Shown: positions 1 to 6,628 of the stretch, piece after piece
Position numbering within the stretch: position 1 is the stretch's first letter
Layout of the letters: every line of letters starts with the position of its first letter
Origin: Pseudomonadota bacterium
GTDB taxonomy: Bacteria; Pseudomonadota; Gammaproteobacteria; Burkholderiales; Burkholderiaceae_D
Length of the DNA stretch: 9,494 bases
Reading direction: 5' to 3'
Assembly (NCBI GenBank): GCA_023435945.1
Contig: JAEZLB010000160.1
Location: 1-9,494 of the forward strand
Position numbers and translations under genes: made by a program
The notes under the pieces: generated by a model
Database searches by the model: none
Seen by the model: only the letters and a program-made list of their open reading frames with translations
Told to the model about the DNA's origin: nothing

Positions 1-200
1 CGGCTCTTCCTGAGGCTTCGGTTCAGAGCGCCAGTGTTCAACCCGGAGAGAAACTGGGAGAGGCATTAGAAGATATCGAGCGCGATGCTATCGTGCGTGC
101 ACTCGAGCAGACGCGCTACAACAAGACCAAAGCGGCCGCACTTCTCGGAATGACGTTTAGATCATTGCGGTATCGAATAAAGAAACTTGGGATTGAGTAG
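1..200 (+). CDS. pilR: Type IV pilus sigma-54 response regulator PilR, C-terminal fragment
   Basis: The first base triplet in frame begins at base 3 and 65 codons follow before TAG at 198-200; the gene starts upstream of the window. The last ~45 residues form a Fis-type helix-turn-helix (LEDIERDAIVRALEQT, then NKTKAAALLGMTFRSLRYRI), ending KKLGIE. This matches the C-terminus of NtrC-family activators, and the TFRSLRYRIKKLGI ending is characteristic of PilR. PilR, activated by the membrane kinase PilS, binds upstream of pilA and drives sigma-54 transcription through its AAA+ domain, which lies outside this window. The call is supported by the -24/-12 promoter and TGTC motifs before pilA in the same window. 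It could in principle be another NtrC-type regulator, but the pilus context makes PilR much the best reading. Confidence 0.9.
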   Translation, partial: ALPEASVQSASVQPGEKLGEALEDIERDAIVRALEQTRYNKTKAAALLGMTFRSLRYRIKKLGIE

Positions 201-220
201 CGGGTGAAGATCATATTTCT

Positions 221-1180
221 ATGAGACTCAGCATCGTCGTGCCCTGCTTCAACGAGGAAGAAAACATCGCCGAGTTGCATAGACGCGTGTCCGATGCCGC
301 AAGTGCGGTCGTCGGCAACGAGTTCGAACTTGTACTGGTAAATGATGGTTCACGCGACAACACATGGCTCGTCATGACGAACCTCGCCGCTACCGATCCA
401 CGCGTAGTGGCAATCAATCTAGCGCGCAATCATGGACACCAACTGGCACTGTCCGCCGGTCTTTCGCTGGTGTCCGGCGAGCGTGTGCTGATTCTGGACG
501 CGGACCTTCAAGATCCTCCGGAACTCCTGCCGCAAATGATGCAACTCATGGATGAAGGCGCGGAAGTTGTCTATGGCCAGCGGATCGCGCGGAGTGGCGA
601 GACGTGGTTCAAGCGCGGTACCGCTTCCCTTTTTTATCGCCTGCTCCATCTGCTATCGGAGACTCGCATCCCGCCCGATACCGGCGATTTTCGACTGATG
701 TCTCGACGCACGCTGGACATCCTCAATCGAATGCCCGAGAGGCAGCGTTTCGTCCGCGGCATGGTGAGTTGGATTGGATTCCGCCAGGTCGCCTTGCCGT
801 ACATGCGACAAGAGCGACGCGCGGGGACCTCGAACTACCCCACGCGAAGGATGATTCGTCTCGCGTTGGATGCAATCACCGGCTTCTCGACGCGGCCATT
901 GCGTATGGCGTCACTCCTGGGCCTGGTATTCGGACTGATCGGGTGCTGCGGCATAGTCGTTTCCGTTATCAGCTGGATCGGCGGCCACACGATCCCGGGA
1001 TGGACGAGCGTGATGGTGGTGATACTAGCGCTCGGTGGTATTCAGTTGACGGTACTCGGGATCATCGGCGAGTACTTAGGCCGACTTTACCTGGAGTCTA
1101 AGCAGAGGCCACTGTACCTGATCGATGAAGTGCGCAGGACTCGCCCGACACGGACCGACCAGTTGAGTCGCGGGTCATGA
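221..1180 (+). CDS. GtrB-like polyprenyl-phosphate sugar transferase (GT2)
   Basis: A 319-residue GT2 enzyme of the DPM1/GtrB/ArnC type, expected to move a sugar from a nucleotide donor to undecaprenyl phosphate on the cytoplasmic face. The N-terminal GT-A domain has the nucleotide-binding start SIVVPCFNEEEN (4-15), VNDGSRD (40-46) and the metal-binding DADLQDPPE (93-101). Family blocks follow: DTGDFRLMSRR (153-163), ERQRFVRGMVSWIGF (173-187) and SNYPTRRMIRLALDAI (204-219). Two C-terminal membrane helices lie at about 230-253 and 263-285, the usual GtrB arrangement and length. The sugar cannot be told from sequence. ATG at 221 has a GGTGA (203-207) rather far upstream (13 nt). The gene begins 20 nt after the pilR stop, with no room for a terminator, so read-through from pilR is likely. 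Its stop overlaps the next start (ATGA). Confidence 0.9.
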   Translation: MRLSIVVPCFNEEENIAELHRRVSDAASAVVGNEFELVLVNDGSRDNTWLVMTNLAATDPRVVAINLARNHGHQLALSAGLSLVSGERVLILDADLQDPPELLPQMMQLMDEGAEVVYGQRIARSGETWFKRGTASLFYRLLHLLSETRIPPDTGDFRLMSRRTLDILNRMPERQRFVRGMVSWIGFRQVALPYMRQERRAGTSNYPTRRMIRLALDAITGFSTRPLRMASLLGLVFGLIGCCGIVVSVISWIGGHTIPGWTSVMVVILALGGIQLTVLGIIGEYLGRLYLESKQRPLYLIDEVRRTRPTRTDQLSRGS

Positions 1181-1866
1181 GCGACGCCGAGTTCGATCGC
1201 TTCGCTGATGAGTACCACAAGCTGCACGCTCGGAATATCTCGCTGTCCGGCGAGGAACCGGCCTACTTCGCGGAATATAAGGCTAAGGACGCAGCGCGCT
1301 GGAGCGGCAATGGTCTTCCCTGTCGCGCGCTGTTAGATTTTGGGAGTGGCGTCGGTAACTCGCTTCCATACCTCAACCGATACTTCCCTCGCCATCGCCT
1401 CGTAGCTCTCGACGTGTCCGATCGATGCTTAGACATCAGCCGATCTCGATTTGGCAACTTGGCGGAGTTCGTTCACTTCGACGGCCTCTGCATCCCGTGC
1501 CCTGATGGAACTTTCGGACTCGCGTTCGCTGCGTGCGTGTTTCATCACATCGAGCCCTCGCAGCGCCCACACATGCTGAGCGAACTGTTTCGGGTGCTGG
1601 CACCAGGAGGATGGCTGATCCTCCACGAACACAATCCTTGGAATCCGTTAACAGTTAGAGCGGTTAACGATTGCCCCCTGGACGAAAATGCTGAACTGAT
1701 ATCCGCCCGGAAGTTGCGACGGCAGATTCTGAGCGCAGGGTTCACGTCGGCTGAGATCCGGTATCGCATTTTTTTCCCGTCGTGGCTCAGCGCCTTCCGA
1801 CCCCTAGAGAAGGCGCTCACGTGGCTACCACTCGGCGCGCAGTACGGACTGTGCTGTAGAAAGTGA
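1177..1866 (+). CDS. Class I SAM-dependent methyltransferase
   Basis: A 229-residue soluble protein with the Rossmann-fold methyltransferase signature. Motif I is LLDFGSGVGN (52-61), the acidic ribose-binding residue after strand beta2 is D79 (VALDVSD), HHIEP lies at 123-127 and LAPGGWLILHEHNPWNP at 141-157. This resembles Methyltransf_11/UbiE-like enzymes acting on small molecules or lipid-linked sugars. The acceptor is not visible. Start and stop both sit in 4-bp overlaps: ATGA with the GtrB-like gene and GTGA with the GtrA-like gene. The three products are therefore almost surely translated together, and the enzyme probably methylates the sugar that the Gtr pair charges and flips (inference). 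A T7 run occurs at 1769-1775 within Ile-Phe-Phe codons; the frame is intact. Confidence 0.85.
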   Translation: MSDAEFDRFADEYHKLHARNISLSGEEPAYFAEYKAKDAARWSGNGLPCRALLDFGSGVGNSLPYLNRYFPRHRLVALDVSDRCLDISRSRFGNLAEFVHFDGLCIPCPDGTFGLAFAACVFHHIEPSQRPHMLSELFRVLAPGGWLILHEHNPWNPLTVRAVNDCPLDENAELISARKLRRQILSAGFTSAEIRYRIFFPSWLSAFRPLEKALTWLPLGAQYGLCCRK

Positions 1867-2282
1867 CTGCTCTGCGACAGATTGCCGTAGTAGCTCGGTT
1901 CTTACTCGTGGGCGTCATCAATACCGGCACAGGGCTTGCCATCGTCGCTCTGCTCAGAAGGATCGGTGCGACGGAGTTCCTGGCTAATTTTGCTGGCCTG
2001 GCGACTGGGGTTGCGGTCGGCTACCTTCTGAATCGAAGGTGGACATTCCGAAGCCGTCAACGAGCACCAACCACAATACCGCTCTATCTGGCAGCGTTCT
2101 CGCTCGCCTACAGCTGCAATCTCTGTGTCCTTGCACTGTGTCTCCAACTCTGGAAACTCAACGCCGATGTGTCGCAAGCGTTGGCACTGCTCAGTTATTC
2201 GAGCGTGTTCTATTTCCTCTGCCGTTCCGTCGTCTTTCGGACGTCGCAAGCAGAACGCCGATCCAGTACGAGCCGCATCTGA
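1863..2282 (+). CDS. GtrA-family small membrane protein (putative lipid-linked sugar flippase)
   Basis: A 139-residue protein with four predicted membrane helices at about 9-30, 38-57, 73-94 and 103-124, and the family hallmark NRRWTF (57-62) after helix 2. GtrA-family proteins are thought to flip polyprenyl-phosphate-linked sugars made by GtrB across the inner membrane; that role is family knowledge and rests mainly on genetics. The GTG start at 1863 shares bases with the preceding TGA, and no better start lies nearby, so translation is probably coupled. The last 73 bp overlap, on the opposite strand, the end of the zinc-ribbon methyltransferase gene. The tail after helix 4 is basic and Ser-rich and lies wholly within that overlap. 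Confidence 0.88.
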   Translation: MTALRQIAVVARFLLVGVINTGTGLAIVALLRRIGATEFLANFAGLATGVAVGYLLNRRWTFRSRQRAPTTIPLYLAAFSLAYSCNLCVLALCLQLWKLNADVSQALALLSYSSVFYFLCRSVVFRTSQAERRSSTSRI

Positions 2283-3166
2283 GAGGTTGGCACCAACATT
2301 CCTCGGATAAAGTCCACGCCAGCAAAAAATGCAGCAATAAGACCAAAAAGAGGGTGATAAACAGCAGGCCGCTCGTGGGATATGGAGATCCAGCCTCGCC
2401 TGTGCCAAGCCGCCAGGATGCTGGCTGCCCAAAAAGGAGCACCTTGCGTATAGCTAAATTCGCTTACCCGGAGCTCTGTTTTACACAGCAGCCGCTCGAA
2501 GGAAGCACGCGTAAACAATGTCCAATGCCGCGGCACATGAAGTCCAGCCCAGTAGGATCTGCGAAAAATCCGCGCGTCTAATGCACGAACATTGGGAGTC
2601 TTGATCAGGATCTTCCCCCCAGGCGCAAGCAAGGACGCCAGCTTTTGCAGCACTGCGCGCGGGGACTCAACGTGCTCGATAAGATTCAGCAGAAGTATTA
2701 GATGGAATTTCCGCTGAGTTGCGAAGCTTTCGATTCGCCCACATTCGTACACGTGACCCGACGCCGCTGCTTGCACACCTGCATTTGGATCCAAGTCGAC
2801 AATCTGAGTAAAGCTCACACGTGAATCGAGCGAACGAACCAGATCCAGCTGACGGCCTACACCGCCCCCTACGTCTAACACATCCAAACTGCAGCCCGGA
2901 AGTGAGCGGAGGATCCTCGCGAGATACGCCGAATCGAGCCATTCCTTTACGCGTACAACAGCGCCTCCACTGGGACCAAAGGAATAGTAGTTAGCCGGAT
3001 AGATCTCGGCGAGACGGTCTACAGGCAGCGGAGAGAGGAAGACGCTTTCGCACCCCAAACAGTGCCAATAGGAGAATACATCGTCCGAAGTGAAATATTC
3101 TTCGTCGCGATATCGACCGTACAAGGTCGCCTGGTCACCACCGCATGCCGGACACAAGCTGCTCAT
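2210..3166 (-). CDS. Class I methyltransferase with N-terminal Cys4 zinc-ribbon-like segment
   Basis: A 318-residue protein. The N-terminus has CPAC (5-8) and CLGC (36-39), spaced like a small zinc-binding ribbon; this is common in Methyltransf_23-type enzymes of surface-polysaccharide and natural-product clusters. The catalytic domain has motif I DVLDVGGGVG (95-104), an acidic post-motif region VDLDPNAG (123-130), NLIEHVESP (161-169), LLAPGGKILIKTPN (179-192) and HVPRHWTLFT (210-219). A hydrophobic stretch, HPLFGLIAAFFAGVDFIRGM (271-290), may touch the membrane. The typical family ending would fall near residue 304 (MRLVLDRR); the last ~14 residues run into the antisense of the GtrA-like gene. 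The start ATG immediately follows the desaturase-family stop (TGAATG) without a clear ribosome site, pointing to translational coupling. The substrate is unknown; a sugar on a lipid carrier is a reasonable inference. Confidence 0.85.
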   Translation of the reverse strand: MSSLCPACGGDQATLYGRYRDEEYFTSDDVFSYWHCLGCESVFLSPLPVDRLAEIYPANYYSFGPSGGAVVRVKEWLDSAYLARILRSLPGCSLDVLDVGGGVGRQLDLVRSLDSRVSFTQIVDLDPNAGVQAAASGHVYECGRIESFATQRKFHLILLLNLIEHVESPRAVLQKLASLLAPGGKILIKTPNVRALDARIFRRSYWAGLHVPRHWTLFTRASFERLLCKTELRVSEFSYTQGAPFWAASILAAWHRRGWISISHERPAVYHPLFGLIAAFFAGVDFIRGMLVPTSQMRLVLDRRSACDVRKTTERQRK

Positions 3167-4138
3167 TCAGCGGCCATAGAGCGCCAAGAATGCACGCATA
3201 TATGTCGTCTTCTCGCTAGAGAGATTGGGAGCAGCCCCACATCGAACGAGGAAACTTTCAACGTCCGCCAGATTCGTATACGAAACACTTGGATCCCAGT
3301 GATGGAGGGCATGGCGGGTGAAGCCTGCTGCACCGAAAGTGCTGGCGAATAACCCTTCCCGGAACATTCGCGTCGTAGCCCCATGGGGCTTGAGGGAATA
3401 GTCCACCTGGCGGTCCGCAGATATGCTTCGATGCTCAAGGAGTTGGCGCAGGGCACCGAACAACGGGAAGAACATCCCTATGCCCGCCATCCAAGCGACT
3501 CCGAGGGGCCATCCTGCCGCGCCCACCAGGCTGGCGACCACCAGTGAGTGCGCAGAAAGCGCACACACAAGCATGCCTCTTCCCGAAACGGGAGCTACTC
3601 CAATCCGACGCTTTCGCTGCCTGATCACGCGAAGAGCCCGGAGACCTAGGAGCGTGTCGCAGAGGAACTTGAATGTGAGAGCAGAGAAATAGCTGTTCTC
3701 GGAGTCGCTCATGGAACCGAGGTGCCGATGATGCTCCCAATGGATCAACCGATAGTTTTCCACACGAACACCGACCCACAGCCCGATCAAGCAGTTCGCG
3801 ATGCGATCATTCAGCTTGCGATCTGCAGTCAGATGGAAGTGTGCGGCCTCATGGATAAAAAGCTGCAGGTAGGCCATCCAGTAACCAAAAAAAATCGCGC
3901 ATAGGGTCATGATCACGAGCCAGGCGCTTGGAATCGATGATATCGCGCAGGCTCCAAGCAGGCCCGTTATAAGTAGGGCCGTCAGGCCGCCTGCGATGTC
4001 GAACACAATCCGAACACGTTTCGGCCGCAGTTTCTCCCGAAAATCCTTGTATGGAATTCCTCGGTCGTCGCGCAGGCCACCTTTGGCAATCTTTCCGAGG
4101 AGTGACGAGCCTTGCCCGAATATTGCCGAATGCATCAC
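3167..4138 (-). CDS. Membrane fatty-acid-desaturase-family di-iron enzyme
   Basis: A 323-residue protein with the three histidine clusters of membrane desaturases and hydroxylases: HEAAH (96-100), HWEHHRH (133-139) and HALHH (276-280). A further His lies in LLEHR (H236). Hydrophobic segments at about 45-68, 71-93, 186-209 and 212-232 bracket these clusters, so the His residues would face the cytoplasm around two irons. The family uses O2 to desaturate or hydroxylate acyl chains, sphingolipids or carotenoids; the substrate here is not evident. GTG at 4138 is chosen because AAGGGAG lies 7 nt upstream; ATG at 4135 directly after is an alternative. The GT-C stop overlaps this GTG. The coding strand contains a T8 run (bases 3887-3894) at Ile-Phe-Phe. 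A desaturase between a glycosyltransferase and a methyltransferase is unusual. Confidence 0.85.
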   Translation of the reverse strand: MMHSAIFGQGSSLLGKIAKGGLRDDRGIPYKDFREKLRPKRVRIVFDIAGGLTALLITGLLGACAISSIPSAWLVIMTLCAIFFGYWMAYLQLFIHEAAHFHLTADRKLNDRIANCLIGLWVGVRVENYRLIHWEHHRHLGSMSDSENSYFSALTFKFLCDTLLGLRALRVIRQRKRRIGVAPVSGRGMLVCALSAHSLVVASLVGAAGWPLGVAWMAGIGMFFPLFGALRQLLEHRSISADRQVDYSLKPHGATTRMFREGLFASTFGAAGFTRHALHHWDPSVSYTNLADVESFLVRCGAAPNLSSEKTTYMRAFLALYGR

Positions 4139-5778
4139 TGCCGCGCTCCCTTCACAAAGAATCGGATCGCGTTGCTACCTTTGACCTCATGGTAGTAGCG
4201 CCAGCGCTCTGCAAAACGTGGATCGCTGCTGAAGTAGGCGATGTAGTCGAAGCGCGCTGAATCTTCGAGTCGCAGAAGGGTTAGTGAATTTATCAGCACA
4301 ATGTCGGGGTCCTGCGCGAGAAACTCTTCAACCACCGTTTGACGCTGACGCTCAATTCCCCGTCTCATACGCTCCAACGCTTCTGGGCCGCGTATTTGCT
4401 GCTCCCGAATCAAGCCTGCCAGCGCGAACTGCGCCAACTGACGTCCTCCCCACTCCACATTGGCATAGGTGACTGTTGGAAAGCCCGGAAAGGGATGTGT
4501 GGAGAAGGCATAAATGGTCTTGTGTTGTCCGTGTGTGATCTGTCGTACACGTTGAATCACTCCTTCGCGCATCTGCCACATCCAACCGCTGTAGGTGCCC
4601 TCGCGTATGAACCACAATCGGGTGTGTTGTACCGAGGGCCAAACATGCACACAGACTACGAGAACCGCTGTGGCAATGACTGAGACCCTCAACTCCTTTC
4701 GAATCGAAGCGACCCCCATGAACATCCGGGATGCCTGGAGAAGCGTGAGCGCCACCAGGACGACAGACGTGGCCAAAGCTGGGTACAAGTGATATTCGAA
4801 CCCCTTCCCTTGCATCCAATAATTTGCCAGGTAACCGACGGCGGCAGCAAATAACACTCGTGTGTGCGGCGATGAGGTCCGCGCAATCGCAGAAAGTGCG
4901 GCAGCGCAGACAATAACAGGCGCAACAAAGTCTCGGACATCAGCCCACATGAGAGCCGGGTCGCTATGCCCATAGATCCAATAGACCGCTCGCGCGAGGG
5001 GTAGTGCGTGTGAAAAGTAGTCGGGTGTAAACAAGAAAGCAGCAAGCACATAGGCAGCGAGAATGCCGCCCATTGACATGGTCTCTCCGCGAAACAATCT
5101 AGCCCACGACCGCGTATGCAAAAGGTAGGCAAGCTCTACGAGCAGCGGCACCGCTAAGAGCCAGGGCTTGAGCCCAAAACCAACACCAGCGAACAAACCG
5201 CAGACCACGGACACTCGGCGTGAATAGGCAGCAGGCACTAACATCCGACCGGCTACGAGCAAGCAATACGGCATGCCCAGAACGAAGCAGAGAAATTCGC
5301 GTTGAGCAAAACTCCGGCCCGGGAGTAAAGCAATAACGAAAACTAGGACGATAATCAGCACCACAGATTCACTTTCGCCGTTGCTGCGGCGCAATGGCGC
5401 AAGGAGTTTGTGGCAAAGGGCCATGCTGACCAGGCATAGCATCCAAACGTAGCCGCGGATCGCCTCAGGCTCGCCAACCCATCCCGCGTTCACGAGAACC
5501 GCTGCAGGCATCGACAAGAACCAAATCAAAGGAGGGTTGGGGTCAACGATGTCACTTCCGAAGCGACGTCCCTCGAGCATCCATCGGGCGGAGTGGAGAA
5601 TCCAGCCAACGTCATGGTTCAGGTGCGCCTGCTGCTGCATCCAGGCTCCTATGGCGAAGGAAACAACTATGGTCGCAATACTGATCCACGTCAGGGCACG
5701 TTGAGCGTAGATCGAAAGCGCGGGGTTGTTTGCACAAGAATCCAAACGAACATGCGCGAGGTTTGGTGAGCCGTCCAT
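4135..5778 (-). CDS. GT-C-type polytopic membrane glycosyltransferase (GT39/PMT-like)
   Basis: A 547-residue protein with an N-terminal helix at about 29-48 and a first periplasmic loop holding the acidic and proline motifs expected of GT-C enzymes: LNHDVGW (53-59, D56) and DIVDPNPPL (76-84, D79). The second loop has SFAQREF (156-162), like the Arg-Glu motif of PMT-type enzymes. About ten hydrophobic segments follow to residue ~380. A soluble C-terminal part (about 385-547), presumably periplasmic, includes FPGFPTVTYANVEWGG. Such enzymes use polyprenyl-phosphate sugars as donors and act on the outer face of the inner membrane. The GtrA/GtrB pair across the block would supply such a donor, so this is a candidate third, acceptor-specific component (inference). 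Its gene diverges from pilA. ATG at 5778 has no strong ribosome site. Pilin, LPS or another glycan could be the acceptor. Confidence 0.78.
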   Translation of the reverse strand: MDGSPNLAHVRLDSCANNPALSIYAQRALTWISIATIVVSFAIGAWMQQQAHLNHDVGWILHSARWMLEGRRFGSDIVDPNPPLIWFLSMPAAVLVNAGWVGEPEAIRGYVWMLCLVSMALCHKLLAPLRRSNGESESVVLIIVLVFVIALLPGRSFAQREFLCFVLGMPYCLLVAGRMLVPAAYSRRVSVVCGLFAGVGFGLKPWLLAVPLLVELAYLLHTRSWARLFRGETMSMGGILAAYVLAAFLFTPDYFSHALPLARAVYWIYGHSDPALMWADVRDFVAPVIVCAAALSAIARTSSPHTRVLFAAAVGYLANYWMQGKGFEYHLYPALATSVVLVALTLLQASRMFMGVASIRKELRVSVIATAVLVVCVHVWPSVQHTRLWFIREGTYSGWMWQMREGVIQRVRQITHGQHKTIYAFSTHPFPGFPTVTYANVEWGGRQLAQFALAGLIREQQIRGPEALERMRRGIERQRQTVVEEFLAQDPDIVLINSLTLLRLEDSARFDYIAYFSSDPRFAERWRYYHEVKGSNAIRFFVKGARQ

Positions 5779-5879
5779 GTTGATGAAGTGTCGAGGGCGA
5801 TAAGGAAAGATCGATTAATTCCTACTGACCCCATCTTATGTATCTCAGACCCGTCAAGCTGTGACGCCCGTACTCAAGC

Positions 5880-5939
5880 GACAGAGTTCCCGCACCTGAG
5901 CTGTCTCCGGCAAAGGACGTGAACTGACAGTTGTTGTCA
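5880..5939 (+). promoter_or_regulatory. Putative PilR binding cluster upstream of pilA
   Basis: Four TGTC/GACA elements fall within 60 bp: GACA 5880-5883, TGTC 5902-5905, GACA 5926-5929 and TGTC 5935-5938. The last two form a perfect inverted repeat, TGACA-N5-TGTCA (5925-5939). PilR sites in Pseudomonas are described as clustered C/G-TGTC motifs upstream of the pilA promoter. The cluster lies about 110-170 bp before the -24 element here, a normal enhancer distance. Binding is inferred from motif and position. Confidence 0.55.
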
Positions 5940-6048
5940 CTTTGCGCCAAAGCTCGGCGATGCGAGCCACGCTACAGGCCACAATCATTTTCGGGTCGCA
6001 GCCCATCAATCAGCCGCGCCTCAGCGACTTAGGAGTACTCGAGAAAGG

Positions 6049-6064
6049 TGGCATAGGGTTTGCT
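6049..6064 (+). promoter_or_regulatory. Sigma-54 (-24/-12) promoter of pilA
   Basis: TGGCATAGGGTTTGCT has the invariant GG (6050-6051) and GC (6062-6063) separated by exactly 10 bp. It matches TGGCAC-N5-TTGCW at all but one of the conserved positions. Transcription should start near 6075, giving a leader of about 47 nt. The presence of pilR in the window and the distance to pilA support PilR/RpoN control. Confidence 0.88.
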
Positions 6065-6107
6065 TTATCCCTTGCGCCGGCCATGGAGCCGCTGTTTTTT
6101 CGATCCA

Positions 6108-6114
6108 TAAGGAG
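6108..6114 (+). promoter_or_regulatory. Ribosome binding site of pilA
   Basis: TAAGGAG lies 7 nt before ATG 6122 and fixes the pilin start there rather than at the upstream end of the reading frame. Confidence 0.9.
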
Positions 6115-6121
6115 CGTTCAA

Positions 6122-6622
6122 ATGTTGAAGCAAACACAGAAGGGTTTCACCCTGATCGAATTGATGATCGTAGTCGCGATCATCGGCATCTTGGCGGCGA
6201 TCGCCATCCCGGCTTACTCCGACTACACAATTCGTGCACAGGTCTCGGAAGGCTTGAATTTGGCGGGTTCGGCAAAGGCTGCTGTGTCGGAATCATTTAG
6301 CAGCAACGGCACCTGGCCAACGACCAATGCGGCGGCAGGCCTGGACACTGCGACTAACATCAAAGGCAAATATGTAACCTCCGTGACAGTCGGCAACGGT
6401 GGCCTGATTACGATCGCCTATGGCGGCCAAGCCAACAACAAGATCAACGGCATGACGTTGTCGTTGACCCCATACACGAGCGCAAATGGCGACGTGGCAT
6501 GGGTGTGCGGCAACAAGGGAACGGCTGGTACCAGCGGATTGACGATCGCTTCGGGAGCCAGCACGCCGGACGGCGGCGGCTCGCTTACACCGAAGTTCCG
6601 TCCGGCTAACTGCCGCGCGTAA
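6122..6622 (+). CDS. pilA: Type IV major pilin PilA
   Basis: A 166-residue prepilin: short basic leader MLKQTQKG, then [19 protein letters not shown]. Cleavage and N-methylation by PilD should occur between G8 and F9, with the essential Glu5 of the mature protein present (E13). Mature length is 158 residues. The hydrophobic alpha1-N half is followed by [22 protein letters not shown], typical of gammaproteobacterial type IVa pilins. Two cysteines, C129 (WVCGNK) and C164 (PANCRA), should close the C-terminal disulfide loop, which is rich in Thr, Ser and Gly. The protein ends in Ala, so the C-terminal-Ser glycosylation site used by TfpO is absent; any glycan would be on internal Ser or Thr. The gene has its own sigma-54 promoter, a strong ribosome site and a terminator, fitting high monocistronic expression. 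It is the only pilin gene in the window. Confidence 0.95.
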   Translation: MLKQTQKGFTLIELMIVVAIIGILAAIAIPAYSDYTIRAQVSEGLNLAGSAKAAVSESFSSNGTWPTTNAAAGLDTATNIKGKYVTSVTVGNGGLITIAYGGQANNKINGMTLSLTPYTSANGDVAWVCGNKGTAGTSGLTIASGASTPDGGGSLTPKFRPANCRA

Positions 6623-6628
6623 GACTCT

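Larger units (their letters stand above)
5779..6121. other. Divergent intergenic region between GT-C operon and pilA
   Basis: This 343-bp gene-free stretch carries the pilA control region described separately: activator-type motifs, a sigma-54 promoter and a ribosome site. The open reading frame of pilA runs back to 5942, but that part covers the promoter and is not taken as coding. The leftward operon must also start here. On the minus strand I see a TTGACG (rc of 5852-5857) but no well-spaced -10 box, so no promoter is called for it. A weak 4-bp GC stem at 6078-6091 followed by T6 (6095-6100) lies in the presumed pilA leader; its meaning is unclear. Confidence 0.6.

Noticed and set aside
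1902..2432. 176-codon minus-strand reading frame opposite the GtrA-like gene
   Set aside because: It is antisense to a clear GtrA-family protein and shows no domain or hydrophobic pattern of its own.
2039..2581. 180-codon plus-strand reading frame over the convergent junction
   Set aside because: It runs antisense to the Cys4 methyltransferase and out of frame with the GtrA-like gene; the composition is that of a shadow frame.
6078..6100. Terminator-like stem with T6 in the pilA leader
   Set aside because: The stem is only 4 bp (CGGC/GCCG) and separated from the T run by bases; too weak to call an attenuator.
5942..6121. A 60-residue N-terminal extension of the pilin reading frame
   Set aside because: It overlaps the sigma-54 promoter and lies before a strong ribosome site and a standard prepilin leader at 6122.
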